A DNA stretch of 37,913 bases, from positions 1-37,913 of the forward strand of contig JAQBNT010000065.1 of the NCBI GenBank assembly GCA_028288445.1. The letters are read 5' to 3'. The DNA is from Hymenobacter sp. Lineage in GTDB: Bacteria; Bacteroidota; Bacteroidia; Cytophagales; Hymenobacteraceae. The number at the start of each line of letters is the position of its first letter. Position 1 is the first letter of the stretch. The translations under genes and the position numbers were made by a program. The notes under the pieces are model-generated. The model saw only the letters and a list, made by a program, of their open reading frames with translations. It ran no database searches and was not told where the DNA came from. Positions 1 through 8,564 of this stretch are shown here, piece after piece.

Positions 1-44
1 AGGCCCTATTCTGTCCAGGTTTATCCGACCACCTCAGAAAACCG

Positions 45-854
45 CTACACCAGCACGCCTTCGACGACTTTGCGGACCGTCATTTTCGTAGTTTCCGGAA
101 AGTCGTTATTCAACAGCCAGCTGACAAACCCGGTGTCTGTTTCGGTGACCGGCAGTCCCGCGTGCTTACCAAAATTCCACACGATGGCGCCGTCCGCGTT
201 GCGCACCAGCTTGCCGGAGGGGTCGATGCGCGCCGAGCGCGAGCGGCCATGGTGCAGGCCATCCCCAAAGTCGCAAAGGCCGCTGGGGCAGAACAAGTCC
301 TCGGCGCTCACCTTCTTCGATTCGCCCACAAAGGCGGTGAGGGGGCCGGTAATGAGGGCTTCGAGCAACTCAAACGTGACGGTGGTATCGCCTTCGGCCG
401 AGTGGGCCTGGGTGTGCTCCCGGTTGAGGTACTGTGCGACCGCGGCCGACAGGCTCCGGGGATTGAGGAGGCGGTAAATGTCAAAAATATCGACAACGGC
501 CACGTCCCGGTCCGGAAAGTCCAGCCGGACCCGCGCAAACTCTTCCGCCAGCAGCGGCACGTCGAAGCGCTTGCCGTTGAAAGTGCACAGGTCGCAATCC
601 GCTAAGTAGGCATGCAGGCCTTTGGCGATTTGCCTGAAAAGCGGTTGCTCCGCCACATCCGCATCCGAAATGCCGTGCACCGCGGTGGCCTCGCGGGGAA
701 TCGGCCGTTCGGGCTGCAGGCGGCGGGTGCGCGCCTCCCGCGTGCCGTCCGGGAAAATCTTCAGAACGGAAATTTCCACAATCTTGTCGGTCACCGGATT
801 GGTGCCGGTCGTTTCCAGGTCGTAGATGGCCAGCGGGCGGGTAAGCTTCAGCAT
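45..854 (-). CDS. DEDDh 3'-5' exonuclease (DnaQ/PolC-epsilon type) with C-terminal DUF3820-like domain
   Basis: This 269-residue protein should remove nucleotides from DNA or RNA 3' ends using two metal ions. The DEDDh motifs are visible: ExoI as IYDLETTG with D12 and E14, ExoII as FNGKRFDVPLL with D98, and ExoIII as HSAEGD with H151 and D156. The C-terminus (about 228-254, FGKHAGLPV then GFVSWLLNNDFP) resembles the small DUF3820 domain often attached to such nucleases. The gene follows the Shango-like operon on the same strand after a 93-bp gap. It has its own promoter-like element, so it is probably a separate unit that may assist defence. It could equally be a housekeeping proofreading-type nuclease. 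The enzyme class is secure; the substrate and any link to defence are inference. Confidence 0.9.
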   Translation of the reverse strand: MLKLTRPLAIYDLETTGTNPVTDKIVEISVLKIFPDGTREARTRRLQPERPIPREATAVHGISDADVAEQPLFRQIAKGLHAYLADCDLCTFNGKRFDVPLLAEEFARVRLDFPDRDVAVVDIFDIYRLLNPRSLSAAVAQYLNREHTQAHSAEGDTTVTFELLEALITGPLTAFVGESKKVSAEDLFCPSGLCDFGDGLHHGRSRSARIDPSGKLVRNADGAIVWNFGKHAGLPVTETDTGFVSWLLNNDFPETTKMTVRKVVEGVLV

Positions 855-888
855 GCGGTCGCGCGGATAAAAGCAGTTCTGGACAATT

Positions 889-896
889 CAAATGTA
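889..896 (-). promoter_or_regulatory. Bacteroidota -7 promoter element for the exonuclease gene
   Basis: On the minus strand this reads TACATTTG, an exact match to the Bacteroidota sigma-A -7 consensus TAnnTTTG. It lies 35 bases upstream of the exonuclease ATG. No clear TTTG -33 element is seen at the usual 19-21 base distance; a palindrome sits there instead. Confidence 0.45.
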
Positions 897-910
897 AGTA
901 TAGAGAACAA

Positions 911-926
911 TACCAGTTAATTGGTA
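911..926. promoter_or_regulatory. 16-bp near-palindrome, candidate operator
   Basis: TACCAGTTAATTGGTA is palindromic in 14 of 16 positions (TACCA arms around a TTAA core). It sits in the short gap between the helicase stop and the exonuclease promoter, where the -33 region of that promoter would be. No T-run follows on the minus strand, so it looks more like a repressor operator than an intrinsic terminator. Confidence 0.3.
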
Positions 927-947
927 TTTAACCGCTTAAAAAGACCA

Positions 948-3122
948 TTAGCCAACGCTACTGGTGGAAGCATCCGCTGCCTGCATGGACAAGAGCGGCC
1001 GCAGCTCCTGCAGAAAGGTGGCCGCGCCCGCGAAGTCAAAGTAGCGTTCCTGCAGCACGGCGGCCTGGTAACGTACCGGCAGCGAAGCGGCCCACTTGGC
1101 AAAGTCCAGCAAGCCGGGGTTTTCGGCAATGGCCGCCAGCAGGTGCTCCTCCACGTCCAGCGCATAGAGCTGCAACTGCGCCAGTAAATCCGGCAACAGG
1201 GCAGCCGACAGGGTCAGCGTAAAGCTACTGGTCGGGTCGTCGTACTCGTAGGGCACGGTTACATCCAGGCAGTTGAGCAGGAAGGCCAGGCTGCGGTTAA
1301 TCTTCGTGCTGGTGAAGGTGTAGAGCACGAGCTTGGCTTCCTTGACCAGCACGGGCCGTTCGTGCCGGGCTTCGACCAGGCCAAAGCGGGCAAATTCCTG
1401 GCGCAGCTCCCGCAGCTCCAGCTGGCTCGCCGCGTCCAGCTTGGAATGCGGGGAGTCGCTGATGAGCAGCTGCAGCATTTTCTCCCGCACTTTGGCGTCG
1501 ACCACGCCGCCGCCGCCCAGAAAGATGGGCCGCTTGCCGTCGTGGGCCGGAACGACTTCGATTTTCTTCGCGGGCTCGTCGACGTACTTGATTTTCCAGA
1601 TGCGGGCGGCCAGCAGCAGGTTCTCGTTTTCCCGCACCTGGGGCGTGAGCGGAATCTCCCCGATGGTTTTGCCCGCGTGCTGTACCTTGAAGGCGGGCTC
1701 GGTTTTGAAGACGCTGTAGAAGTCGCGGGAATTGACCGTGTACTCGCCCTCCACCCCGATAATCAGTTCCGGGCCGATGCGCTCCAGCCAGTTGATGCGC
1801 TGCAGCTCGGCCAGAATCTCGACGATGTCTGCGGCCGGAATGGTGCTGAACGCCGCGTTGGCCCGCAACCGGGCCACCAGCTCGGCCTCGGAGCAGCCCG
1901 ACAGCTGCTTGACAATGGAGAGGGCCTGGTGCAGCAGCAAATCATACGGTTTGGTGGCCGTGCGCAGGGGCTCCACGAAGCCTTCGCCGTAGAGCAGCCA
2001 GCACGCCAGCGACTGCAGCAGGCTCCAGGGCTTGGTGGCGTAGAGCAGCAGGTGACTCTGCTCCCCCTCGCGGCGGCCGCTGCGGCCCACGCGCTGGATG
2101 AGCGAGGCAATGGAGTGCGCCGCGTCCACCTGCACGACTTTATCCACCGAGCCGATGTCGATGCCCAGTTCCAGCGTGGAGGTGCACGCAATGCAGAAGG
2201 GCTGGCGCTGGTTGTGCTTGGCGAAGTGCTCGACGTATTCGCGCACCTCCTTGTCCACCGACGAGTGGTGCGAGAAGTACTTGTCGTGGCCGCCCACCCG
2301 GTCGGCAATCTGCCGGAGCTTCACGGCGATGACCTCGGCCAGGCCCCGGCTGTTGGGGAAAATAAGCACCTTGCTGGTGCTCGTTTGCTTGTACAGGTCT
2401 TTCAACAAGGCCAGCGGCAGGTCGCTGCCGTCGTCCTCCGCGCGGAAGTACCGGAACGAAGTCAGCATGTCCTTGCTGGCCCGGTCGAGCAGCACCTTGG
2501 TGCGCTCCTCGTGGCCGGTGAAGCGCTTGGCCTCCGCGTAGTCGCCGATGGTGGCCGAGAGGCCCACAATGGCGAAGGAACGGGCCGCCGTGACGGCTTC
2601 GAGCCGGGATAGTAGCGACTTCAGGTGAATGCCCCGGTCGGTGCCCAGGAAGGAGTGGATTTCGTCAATCACCACGTACTGCAGCTGGGCAAACAGCGCG
2701 GGCACACTGTAGGGCGCGTTGACGAACATGGCCTCCAGCGACTCGGGTGTGATGAGCACGATGCCCTCGGGCTGCTGCACGAGCTTCTTCTTCTCGGTCC
2801 GGCTCGCCTCGCCGTGCCACTTGGTCACCTTCACGTCGAGGTACTGGCAGAGCTGCTCGATGCGGTGGAACTGGTCGTTGATGAGGGCAATCAGCGGGGA
2901 GATGTAAAGCACCCGCACGCCCGGCTGCCGGAAGTTCACCTTCGAGAGAATCGGCAAAAAGGCCGCTTCCGTCTTGCCGGAAGCCGTGCGTGAGGCCAGG
3001 ATGTAGTTGTCGTCGGTGGCCAGGATGTGCTGGATGGCGGCCGCCTGGATGGGGCGCAGCGATTCCCAGCGCTGGTCGCGCACGTAGCGGCGGATGGGCT
3101 CGGCGAGCAGGTCGAAGGACAT
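948..3122 (-). CDS. sngC: Shango-type DEAD/DEAH (Lhr-like) helicase SngC
   Basis: A 724-residue superfamily 2 helicase predicted to unwind or remodel nucleic acid using ATP in a phage-defence complex. Visible motifs are a Q-motif (LRPIQAAAI, 22-30), motif I (RTASGKTE, about 45-52), DEIH as motif II (153-156), SAT as motif III (189-191), motif V (STLELGIDIG, about 315-324) and QRVGRSGR as motif VI (343-350). The long C-terminal part is unlike short RNA helicases and fits the Lhr/BrxHI group. Its ATG overlaps the ATPase stop by one base (TGATG), so translation is coupled. The TerB-ATPase-helicase gene set is that of the published Shango system; the symbol rests on that architecture. BREX and related systems use similar helicases, but their other core genes are absent here. 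Confidence 0.85.
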   Translation of the reverse strand: MSFDLLAEPIRRYVRDQRWESLRPIQAAAIQHILATDDNYILASRTASGKTEAAFLPILSKVNFRQPGVRVLYISPLIALINDQFHRIEQLCQYLDVKVTKWHGEASRTEKKKLVQQPEGIVLITPESLEAMFVNAPYSVPALFAQLQYVVIDEIHSFLGTDRGIHLKSLLSRLEAVTAARSFAIVGLSATIGDYAEAKRFTGHEERTKVLLDRASKDMLTSFRYFRAEDDGSDLPLALLKDLYKQTSTSKVLIFPNSRGLAEVIAVKLRQIADRVGGHDKYFSHHSSVDKEVREYVEHFAKHNQRQPFCIACTSTLELGIDIGSVDKVVQVDAAHSIASLIQRVGRSGRREGEQSHLLLYATKPWSLLQSLACWLLYGEGFVEPLRTATKPYDLLLHQALSIVKQLSGCSEAELVARLRANAAFSTIPAADIVEILAELQRINWLERIGPELIIGVEGEYTVNSRDFYSVFKTEPAFKVQHAGKTIGEIPLTPQVRENENLLLAARIWKIKYVDEPAKKIEVVPAHDGKRPIFLGGGGVVDAKVREKMLQLLISDSPHSKLDAASQLELRELRQEFARFGLVEARHERPVLVKEAKLVLYTFTSTKINRSLAFLLNCLDVTVPYEYDDPTSSFTLTLSAALLPDLLAQLQLYALDVEEHLLAAIAENPGLLDFAKWAASLPVRYQAAVLQERYFDFAGAATFLQELRPLLSMQAADASTSSVG

Positions 3123-4447
3123 CAGAGCACCTCGATGCGGTCGACCAGGCTATCAACCGCCGATTCGTTGGGGCGCTCGTCACGGATTTCGATGTCGCCG
3201 AACAGGCGCTGCTTGTCCAGCCCCGGGTTCTGGCGCAGCAGGCTCAGGATGTTGAGGAAGTCGCGGATGACTTCGCGCGGCGTGAGAAACTCGCTGGCCC
3301 CGGGCTTGTTGAACATCTCCTCCATGAAGGCCTGGATGTCGGCGGCCGTCACGTCGAGCTGGGTTTTGTAGTTGAAGTCGAAGATTTCCTTGAGCTTCTG
3401 CAGCAGCACGAACACCTCGTTGTGCGTCAGCGGCAGCAGGCGGATAACGGGCTGGGCAAAGTCGCGCACGCCGGCCGTTTCAAACTTGTTGGTTTCGAGC
3501 CGGGACTTCAGCGCCTGGTAGCTGAACAGGCCCCGGCGGTCGTTCTCGAGCACTTCGCGGGTGCCGGCGAAGTTGAGGAAGAAGTTGCTGACCTTGCCCT
3601 GGAAGCAGTCGTTGTAGATGGTGAGAATCTTCTCGTAGTTCTTCTCCCGCATCACGGCGGTGGAGATTTTGTAGAGGTTGATGGCCTCGTCGAGGTTAAT
3701 CATGAAGCCGCTGTAGCCCATGCTCACGAACAAGCGGCAGAAGTTCTTGAGCATGTCGTAGTAGTTCAGGTCGTGGATGATTTCGCGCACGCCCAGGTCC
3801 TGCCGGGCCTCGGTTTTGGTGCGGTACTCTCCTTTGAGCCACTTGAGCGCGTTGCGCCGCAGCAGGTCGTTGTCGGTCACGTAGCCCTCGTAGTACTTGA
3901 GCACGACCATGCCGAAGTCGAAGCCCCCCACGTCGGTCAGCTCCTGAATGGTTTGCATGATGCCGGCCTGAATCCGGGGCAGGTGCTGCGGCTCGCGCAT
4001 GTCGCCCAGCGCAATGCCCTGCTCCTGCGCCGTTTTGGTGATGACCTGCTCAATCCACTTCTCCAGCAGCGTGGCCAGCGCCCCGCCCTCGGGCTTGGTC
4101 TGGATGGCGATGTTGTCCATAATGGACGAGTAGAGGGCCACGCCCTTGCCGTCGTTGGCGTACAGGCGGTTATCGGGCGTGAAGTCGGCGTTGGCCACCA
4201 CGAACTTCTGCTTTAGGGCCACCGTGTTGAGCAGGTGCAGCATGAACGACTTGCCCGAGCCGAAATCGCCAATCCAGAACTTGACCATGCTGTGGCCATT
4301 CTTCACATCGTCAAGGGCCTTCACGAACGCTGCAATCTCGGGCGAGCGGCCCACCGTGATGTGTTGCACGCCTACCTTGGGCACGACGCCTCCGAGCAGG
4401 GAGTTGATGATGGCCGTGGCCTCTTTGGGCTTGATGTTGTCTAGCAT
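3122..4447 (-). CDS. sngB: Shango-type ATPase SngB (DUF2791/BrxD-like P-loop protein)
   Basis: A 441-residue P-loop ATPase of the DUF2791/BrxD family. Walker A is GDFGSGKS (60-67) and Walker B is GFMINLDEA (about 247-255, with D253 and E254). The N-terminal section with HITVGRSPEI (29-38) ahead of the P-loop is typical of the family. The gene overlaps the upstream TerB_C gene by seven bases and the downstream helicase gene by one, so the three are co-translated. The family also occurs in BREX type 2 as BrxD, but no PglX, PglZ or PglW is nearby. It probably couples ATP hydrolysis to assembly or signalling between the membrane-anchored TerB partner and the helicase; this role is inferred. Confidence 0.85.
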   Translation of the reverse strand: MLDNIKPKEATAIINSLLGGVVPKVGVQHITVGRSPEIAAFVKALDDVKNGHSMVKFWIGDFGSGKSFMLHLLNTVALKQKFVVANADFTPDNRLYANDGKGVALYSSIMDNIAIQTKPEGGALATLLEKWIEQVITKTAQEQGIALGDMREPQHLPRIQAGIMQTIQELTDVGGFDFGMVVLKYYEGYVTDNDLLRRNALKWLKGEYRTKTEARQDLGVREIIHDLNYYDMLKNFCRLFVSMGYSGFMINLDEAINLYKISTAVMREKNYEKILTIYNDCFQGKVSNFFLNFAGTREVLENDRRGLFSYQALKSRLETNKFETAGVRDFAQPVIRLLPLTHNEVFVLLQKLKEIFDFNYKTQLDVTAADIQAFMEEMFNKPGASEFLTPREVIRDFLNILSLLRQNPGLDKQRLFGDIEIRDERPNESAVDSLVDRIEVL

Positions 4448-6285
4448 GGGGTCGCCAGTTGCTGGTAATAGGATGCGTAAATGGTATAGGTGTCGCCGTC
4501 TTCTTCAATCAGCACGTCGTCCAACTGCTCGTAGCATTGCTCGTTGATGCTGTCGATGAGCTGGTTGCGCAGGGCCCCGTGCTGCCGGGCAAAAGCTTCC
4601 ACTTCGGCCTGCGCCAGCGTCAGCGCCTGCTCGCCGAAGCGGGTCAGCAGGGCCTGTTGGGTAGCACCCAGCCCCCAGGCGGCGGCAAACGCGCCGCTGG
4701 TAGTCGCGGTGGGCACGGCGGGAACTGGAGCTGCCACGCTTAACTGAATCTCCTCGTCCGGCTTGGCTTCCGCTACTGCCGGGCCTGCTACGGAGTTGGG
4801 CACGGGGGCTACGGCCTGCTCCGGCTCGTCCTGCAGGTACTCGTTGAGTAACTCCACCGTGCCGGCGTGCTGGTGCTGTACTTCGCGGATGGCACCTAGG
4901 TCGAGCTCGATTTTGCGACGCTGCCGCGCGTACACCGCTGGCACCCGGTCCAGGGCCTGCGCCAGGTCTTTGTCCTGCACCAGCTGACTTATCAGTGCCT
5001 CGAACCGCTGCAGCTGGTCGGGCTGCGGGAACAGGCTTTTCTGAATGGTCTTGGCCAGGGGCTTGCTGTTGACAGTAATCGAGTTCAAATCGTGATACAC
5101 GTACTGCATGTAGAGGCGCAGGGCTTCTTCGCGGTCGTATTTGGCCACGAGTTTGGAGGCGTCGAAATAGATATTCTCCAGAGCCGGGTTGCGGGCGTTG
5201 CGCTGTCCCAATTGATTCACGCCCGCCACGAAGGCGGCACTTGTGCTGGGGCTGAGCGCTTCGGCGAGTTGGTCCAGCTGCTGCTTCCAGCGGGTCACGT
5301 TTTGTAGGTTCAGCGCCAACTCCGTGGCCTCGTTGGGGGCCTGGATGCTGGTAACCAGACCGGGCAAAAGAGCATCCAGGGGCTGACCCAGCTGTTGTTC
5401 CAGCTCGGCCGCCAGGGCCGCGTCCATCCCGGAGAATTCCGCCGCCAGCTTGCGTTTGTTGCCGTAGGCCTCGCGCACCACGTTTTCGCAACGCCGGAAA
5501 ATAGTCGAGTATATCGTGGCCTCGGTTTGCTCCTGCAGGTAGCGCTCGTCGTAGTCGTTCCAGCTGTAGCCGTAGGGGTTGGGCGCGGCGCGGCGCCCGC
5601 GCAACGCCTCCTGCTGGGCCTGGTCCACAACCTGGGCCAGCGAAGCACCCACGGATTGCAACGCCGTTTCCAGCGCGGGCAACGCCTGCAGGTAGAGGTG
5701 CATGGTGGCCAGGCAGCAGCCTTGGATAGCGACAAAGACGTTCTGCGGCGGCCAGAATTTGTCCAGCCATTCTACTTGCTGCTCCGTTAAGCCAAGCTTT
5801 TTGCCGTGCTTCGTGCCCAGCCGCGGCATATAGTAGCCGTAGTCGGGGGGCGTGTCACCGGCGGTGGGTACTGCCGCCGCGGGGCGAATGGGTTCCGGTC
5901 CCGTTATCGGAAAGCGCAGGGGCACTTCCGGCCCGGTCACGTCAATAATCATGGCATCCGGCTTAGACGCTTTGGTGGTAGGAGTAGAAGCAATGGCAGT
6001 AACAGGGGGGGGAATCGGCCGGGTAACCGCCGGGGAAGACGGGGCAAAAGGGAGCTGCCGGGCCGGTGCTGCAGTCGGGCGGAGTGCCACCGGTGGGGGT
6101 GGCGGCTCGGCTGGCGTGGCGGCCACACGCTTTTTGGGGCCGACGAACCAGGTGGTCAGTAGCGCAACGGGCCAGAGGAAGAAGGCGAAAAGCCCCCAGC
6201 CAACCATTGAACGCCCGCGCTGGTGAGCACGAACTAGGCAGACAACGATTGTGCTAAGAAAGAGAACGGCAATCGTGGAAGACAT
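4441..6285 (-). CDS. sngA: Shango-type TerB_C-domain protein SngA, membrane-anchored
   Basis: A 614-residue protein with two hydrophobic segments at the N-terminus (about 3-19 and 29-48), a Pro/Ala/Thr-rich linker (about 58-150), a helical middle starting near LTEQQVEWLDKFW, and a C-terminal TerB_C-like domain of about the last 90 residues (from AAAWGLGATQQALL to the end). It is the first gene of the operon and overlaps the ATPase gene by seven bases. TerB-family domains occur in stress and phage-response systems and are thought to sense or bind at the membrane. The two membrane helices plus flexible linker suggest a tethered sensor that recruits the cytosolic ATPase and helicase; this is inference. 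A canonical central TerB domain is not obvious by eye. Confidence 0.75.
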   Translation of the reverse strand: MSSTIAVLFLSTIVVCLVRAHQRGRSMVGWGLFAFFLWPVALLTTWFVGPKKRVAATPAEPPPPPVALRPTAAPARQLPFAPSSPAVTRPIPPPVTAIASTPTTKASKPDAMIIDVTGPEVPLRFPITGPEPIRPAAAVPTAGDTPPDYGYYMPRLGTKHGKKLGLTEQQVEWLDKFWPPQNVFVAIQGCCLATMHLYLQALPALETALQSVGASLAQVVDQAQQEALRGRRAAPNPYGYSWNDYDERYLQEQTEATIYSTIFRRCENVVREAYGNKRKLAAEFSGMDAALAAELEQQLGQPLDALLPGLVTSIQAPNEATELALNLQNVTRWKQQLDQLAEALSPSTSAAFVAGVNQLGQRNARNPALENIYFDASKLVAKYDREEALRLYMQYVYHDLNSITVNSKPLAKTIQKSLFPQPDQLQRFEALISQLVQDKDLAQALDRVPAVYARQRRKIELDLGAIREVQHQHAGTVELLNEYLQDEPEQAVAPVPNSVAGPAVAEAKPDEEIQLSVAAPVPAVPTATTSGAFAAAWGLGATQQALLTRFGEQALTLAQAEVEAFARQHGALRNQLIDSINEQCYEQLDDVLIEEDGDTYTIYASYYQQLATPC

Positions 6286-6601
6286 GGGAAAGGAAAACAG
6301 TGGGTAGCCTGCTGCAAAAGGAGTCCCAAGCTACGCCAGCCGAAGCAATTCTTTCCGGCAATCCAGTGGTTTAATAAGCACGGCCCCTGCGCCGATAATT
6401 GTCGACGGCCGTTAGTCATTGTCCCGGTTTTGCGCAGGGGTGAGCATTGCATCATGCGGCGTGACCCCAAAAGCAGGTGGCGCGCAGAGGCGGTGCCTGC
6501 TGGTTTAGCCCCAAGCCTCGGCAACAGCAGGCTTAATATTTATGTCGACAGCACCATGAAAGATTTGCCAATATCTGCCGTCTATTGGCGTATCTTTCGT
6601 C
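6286..6601. other. Divergent intergenic region between Shango and AbiE operons
   Basis: This 316-bp gap must hold the promoters for both operons. On the plus strand TATCTTTC (6591-6598) is one base from the TAnnTTTG element and TTTG lies at 6564-6567. However, the 23-base spacer is long and the element is almost on the AbiEi start codon, so it is doubtful. On the minus strand TAGCTTGG lies about 47 bases before the SngA start and matches imperfectly. A 9-bp inverted repeat (CCCCTGCGC at 6384-6392, GCGCAGGGG at 6432-6440) could be a binding site. No convincing gene is seen. Confidence 0.35.
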
Positions 6602-7378
6602 ATGCTTTTGCCTGATGAACACTTTCTGATTTTTGTGGAGCACCAACTTCACAATTGGTTCGGTGACCAGCCGGTGCTCTCACGTAAGGAGTTACTGGAG
6701 CGGGTGGCGGCTCTGAACCCAGCCTTGAAAAAGGGCACCTTGGATGTTTACCTACACCGGTTGGCGCTGCGCAACCAATTGGTGCATGCCGGCCGAGGGG
6801 TATATGCCTTGCCGGATGCTTCCCTCGGGCCCGACTTTACGCCGGCGGTGCCACCGAAGCTGGCGAAGCTCTGGCAGGAAGTCGCCGCCGAACTGTTTCT
6901 GGACGCGGGCTGCGTCTGGACCACGCAGTGGCTAAATGACTTTACCAGCCACCAGGTCATGCGCACGGTGCAGTTGGTGGAAGTGGCCCCCGAGGCGCTG
7001 CAATCCACGTACTATGCGCTGAAAGACCGGCTGGGCGGGCGTGTGTTCCTGCAGCCCGACGCCCACGTGCTGGAACTCTACGTGGCCGAAACGCCCGAGG
7101 CGGTGCTGGTACTGCCCTTGGTGAGCCGCGCCCCCCTCAGGCAGCTGAACGGTACGCCCGTACCCCGACTGGAAAAGCTCCTGGTGGACCTGCTCAGCGA
7201 GCCCGTGCTGCTGGCCGCCTACCAAGGCGAGGAGCTGCGCACCATCTACCGCACGGCGGCCCACCGCTACCGCCTGGACGCGCGCACGCTGCTTTCTTAC
7301 GCCAAGCGCCGCGGCCGGGGCCCCGCCCTGCGCGAGCTGTTGCGGGCCGAGAACCTTTCTTCCCTACTGCCCACATGA
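6602..7378 (+). CDS. Type IV TA antitoxin / regulator, AbiEi family
   Basis: A 258-residue protein with an N-terminal winged-helix region (about 28-72, LSRKELLERVAAL through GRGVYALPD), as in AbiEi antitoxins and DUF6577 proteins that pair with AbiEii. The C-terminal half (about 195-255, LEKLLVDLLSEPVLLAAYQG then LLSYAKRRGR) matches the conserved block of that antitoxin group. The stop overlaps the next gene's ATG by four bases (ATGA), which is typical of AbiE pairs. In characterised AbiE systems the antitoxin represses its own promoter and neutralises the toxin without stable binding; the same is expected here. The first ATG at 6602 is used because no better in-frame start exists. Pairing and order make the assignment strong. 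Confidence 0.85.
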   Translation: MLLPDEHFLIFVEHQLHNWFGDQPVLSRKELLERVAALNPALKKGTLDVYLHRLALRNQLVHAGRGVYALPDASLGPDFTPAVPPKLAKLWQEVAAELFLDAGCVWTTQWLNDFTSHQVMRTVQLVEVAPEALQSTYYALKDRLGGRVFLQPDAHVLELYVAETPEAVLVLPLVSRAPLRQLNGTPVPRLEKLLVDLLSEPVLLAAYQGEELRTIYRTAAHRYRLDARTLLSYAKRRGRGPALRELLRAENLSSLLPT

Positions 7379-8496
7379 TTACCGCCACCTCCTTCACCCG
7401 CGAATGGATGCTGGACCACTGCCGGCAGCGCCCAGGCCTGGACCCTTCCATCCTGGAAAAAATGATTCTGGCCCTCACTCTGGTCGAGCGGCTGGTGGAA
7501 ACCGGGCTACCCTTTACCTTCAAGGGTGGCACCTGCCTGGTGCTCGTGCTCGGGCAGGCCCGGCGCTTTTCCGTGGACGTAGACCTGGTCACCACGGCCG
7601 AGCTCGACGACATCAACGCGGCGCTGACGCAGGTGTGCGCGCAGCCTCCTTTCCGCTCGTTCGAGTACGATGCCACCCGCAGCCACAAAGACGACGTGCC
7701 GCGCGGCCACTACTACGTGTACTACGACTCGGCCCTGGACCAGCAGCTGCTGGCTAAGCACCCGCAGCGGGCTATCGCCATCGACCTGCTCTTCGAGGAA
7801 CACAACTACCCGCGGGTGCTGCAGCTGCCGGTGGCCTCCCCATTCCTGCACCAGGAAGGCGAGCCGCTGCTCGTGGCCGCGCCCAGCGTTGAATCCATCG
7901 CCGGCGATAAGCTCACGGCCTTTGCTCCGCGTACCACCGGCATCCTCTACGGCAAGGGCAAGGAGTTGGAAATCATCAAGCAACTCTTCGACGTGGGCGT
8001 GCTCTTCGACCAAGTGCAGGACGTGGCGACGGTAGCCGAGTCATTCGCGGCCACCGTGGCCAAGGAGCTGCGCTACCGCCACCTGAGCGCCACCAGCGCG
8101 GCGGATGTGCTGGTGGACGCCCTGCAAACGGCTTTGCTGCTGGCCCAGATGAAGCTCAATCGGGCGCCGGCCAAGGAGCTGGCCCCGGCCGAGCTGCGCC
8201 GCGGCATTGCCGGCTTCCGCAATTTCGTCATCGACGGGGCCTTCCGTGAAGACCAAGCGGTGGCGGCGGCCGCCCGGGTGGCTTACCTGGCGGCGCGGTT
8301 GCTCACCGAGGACCACAGCGCCCTACCCCGGCCGATACCTGGTGCCGACCCACGCGATTTCTTCGTGCCGCATGCTGACTTTAACTACCTCAACAAGCTG
8401 CGCACCGTGCCCGGGGATGCGCTTTTCTACTGGCACCATACCGTTGCCTTGCTGGAAAGCCATAAGAAATTGGCGTGGCTATCAGCACCAAACTAA
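7375..8496 (+). CDS. Type IV TA toxin, AbiEii/AbiGii nucleotidyltransferase family
   Basis: A 373-residue nucleotidyltransferase-like toxin. Motif I is FKGGTCLVL followed by RRFSVDVDLV, giving the GGT loop (51-53) and the metal-binding aspartates D68 and D70. A third acidic position is likely in AIDLLFEE (D137). SIAGDKLTAF (174-183) and QLFDVGVLFD (203-212) are the later family motifs, with the conserved lysine K179. Members such as MenT and AbiEii transfer nucleotides to tRNA or other targets and stop growth during phage infection. All visible active-site residues are present, so the toxin should be functional. It overlaps its antitoxin gene by four bases. The actual substrate cannot be read from sequence. 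Confidence 0.88.
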   Translation: MITATSFTREWMLDHCRQRPGLDPSILEKMILALTLVERLVETGLPFTFKGGTCLVLVLGQARRFSVDVDLVTTAELDDINAALTQVCAQPPFRSFEYDATRSHKDDVPRGHYYVYYDSALDQQLLAKHPQRAIAIDLLFEEHNYPRVLQLPVASPFLHQEGEPLLVAAPSVESIAGDKLTAFAPRTTGILYGKGKELEIIKQLFDVGVLFDQVQDVATVAESFAATVAKELRYRHLSATSAADVLVDALQTALLLAQMKLNRAPAKELAPAELRRGIAGFRNFVIDGAFREDQAVAAAARVAYLAARLLTEDHSALPRPIPGADPRDFFVPHADFNYLNKLRTVPGDALFYWHHTVALLESHKKLAWLSAPN

Positions 8497-8564
8497 TCCG
8501 TTGTTAAGCAGGCCGTCCCGTCGACAGGCTGCTATCTGCGAAACGCCAATCTTAAGCTTTGACA

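Noticed and set aside
948-6285. BREX or Pgl type 2 system
   Set aside because: The ATPase and helicase resemble BrxD and BrxHI, but no PglX methylase, PglZ phosphatase or PglW is present, and the third gene is a TerB_C protein.
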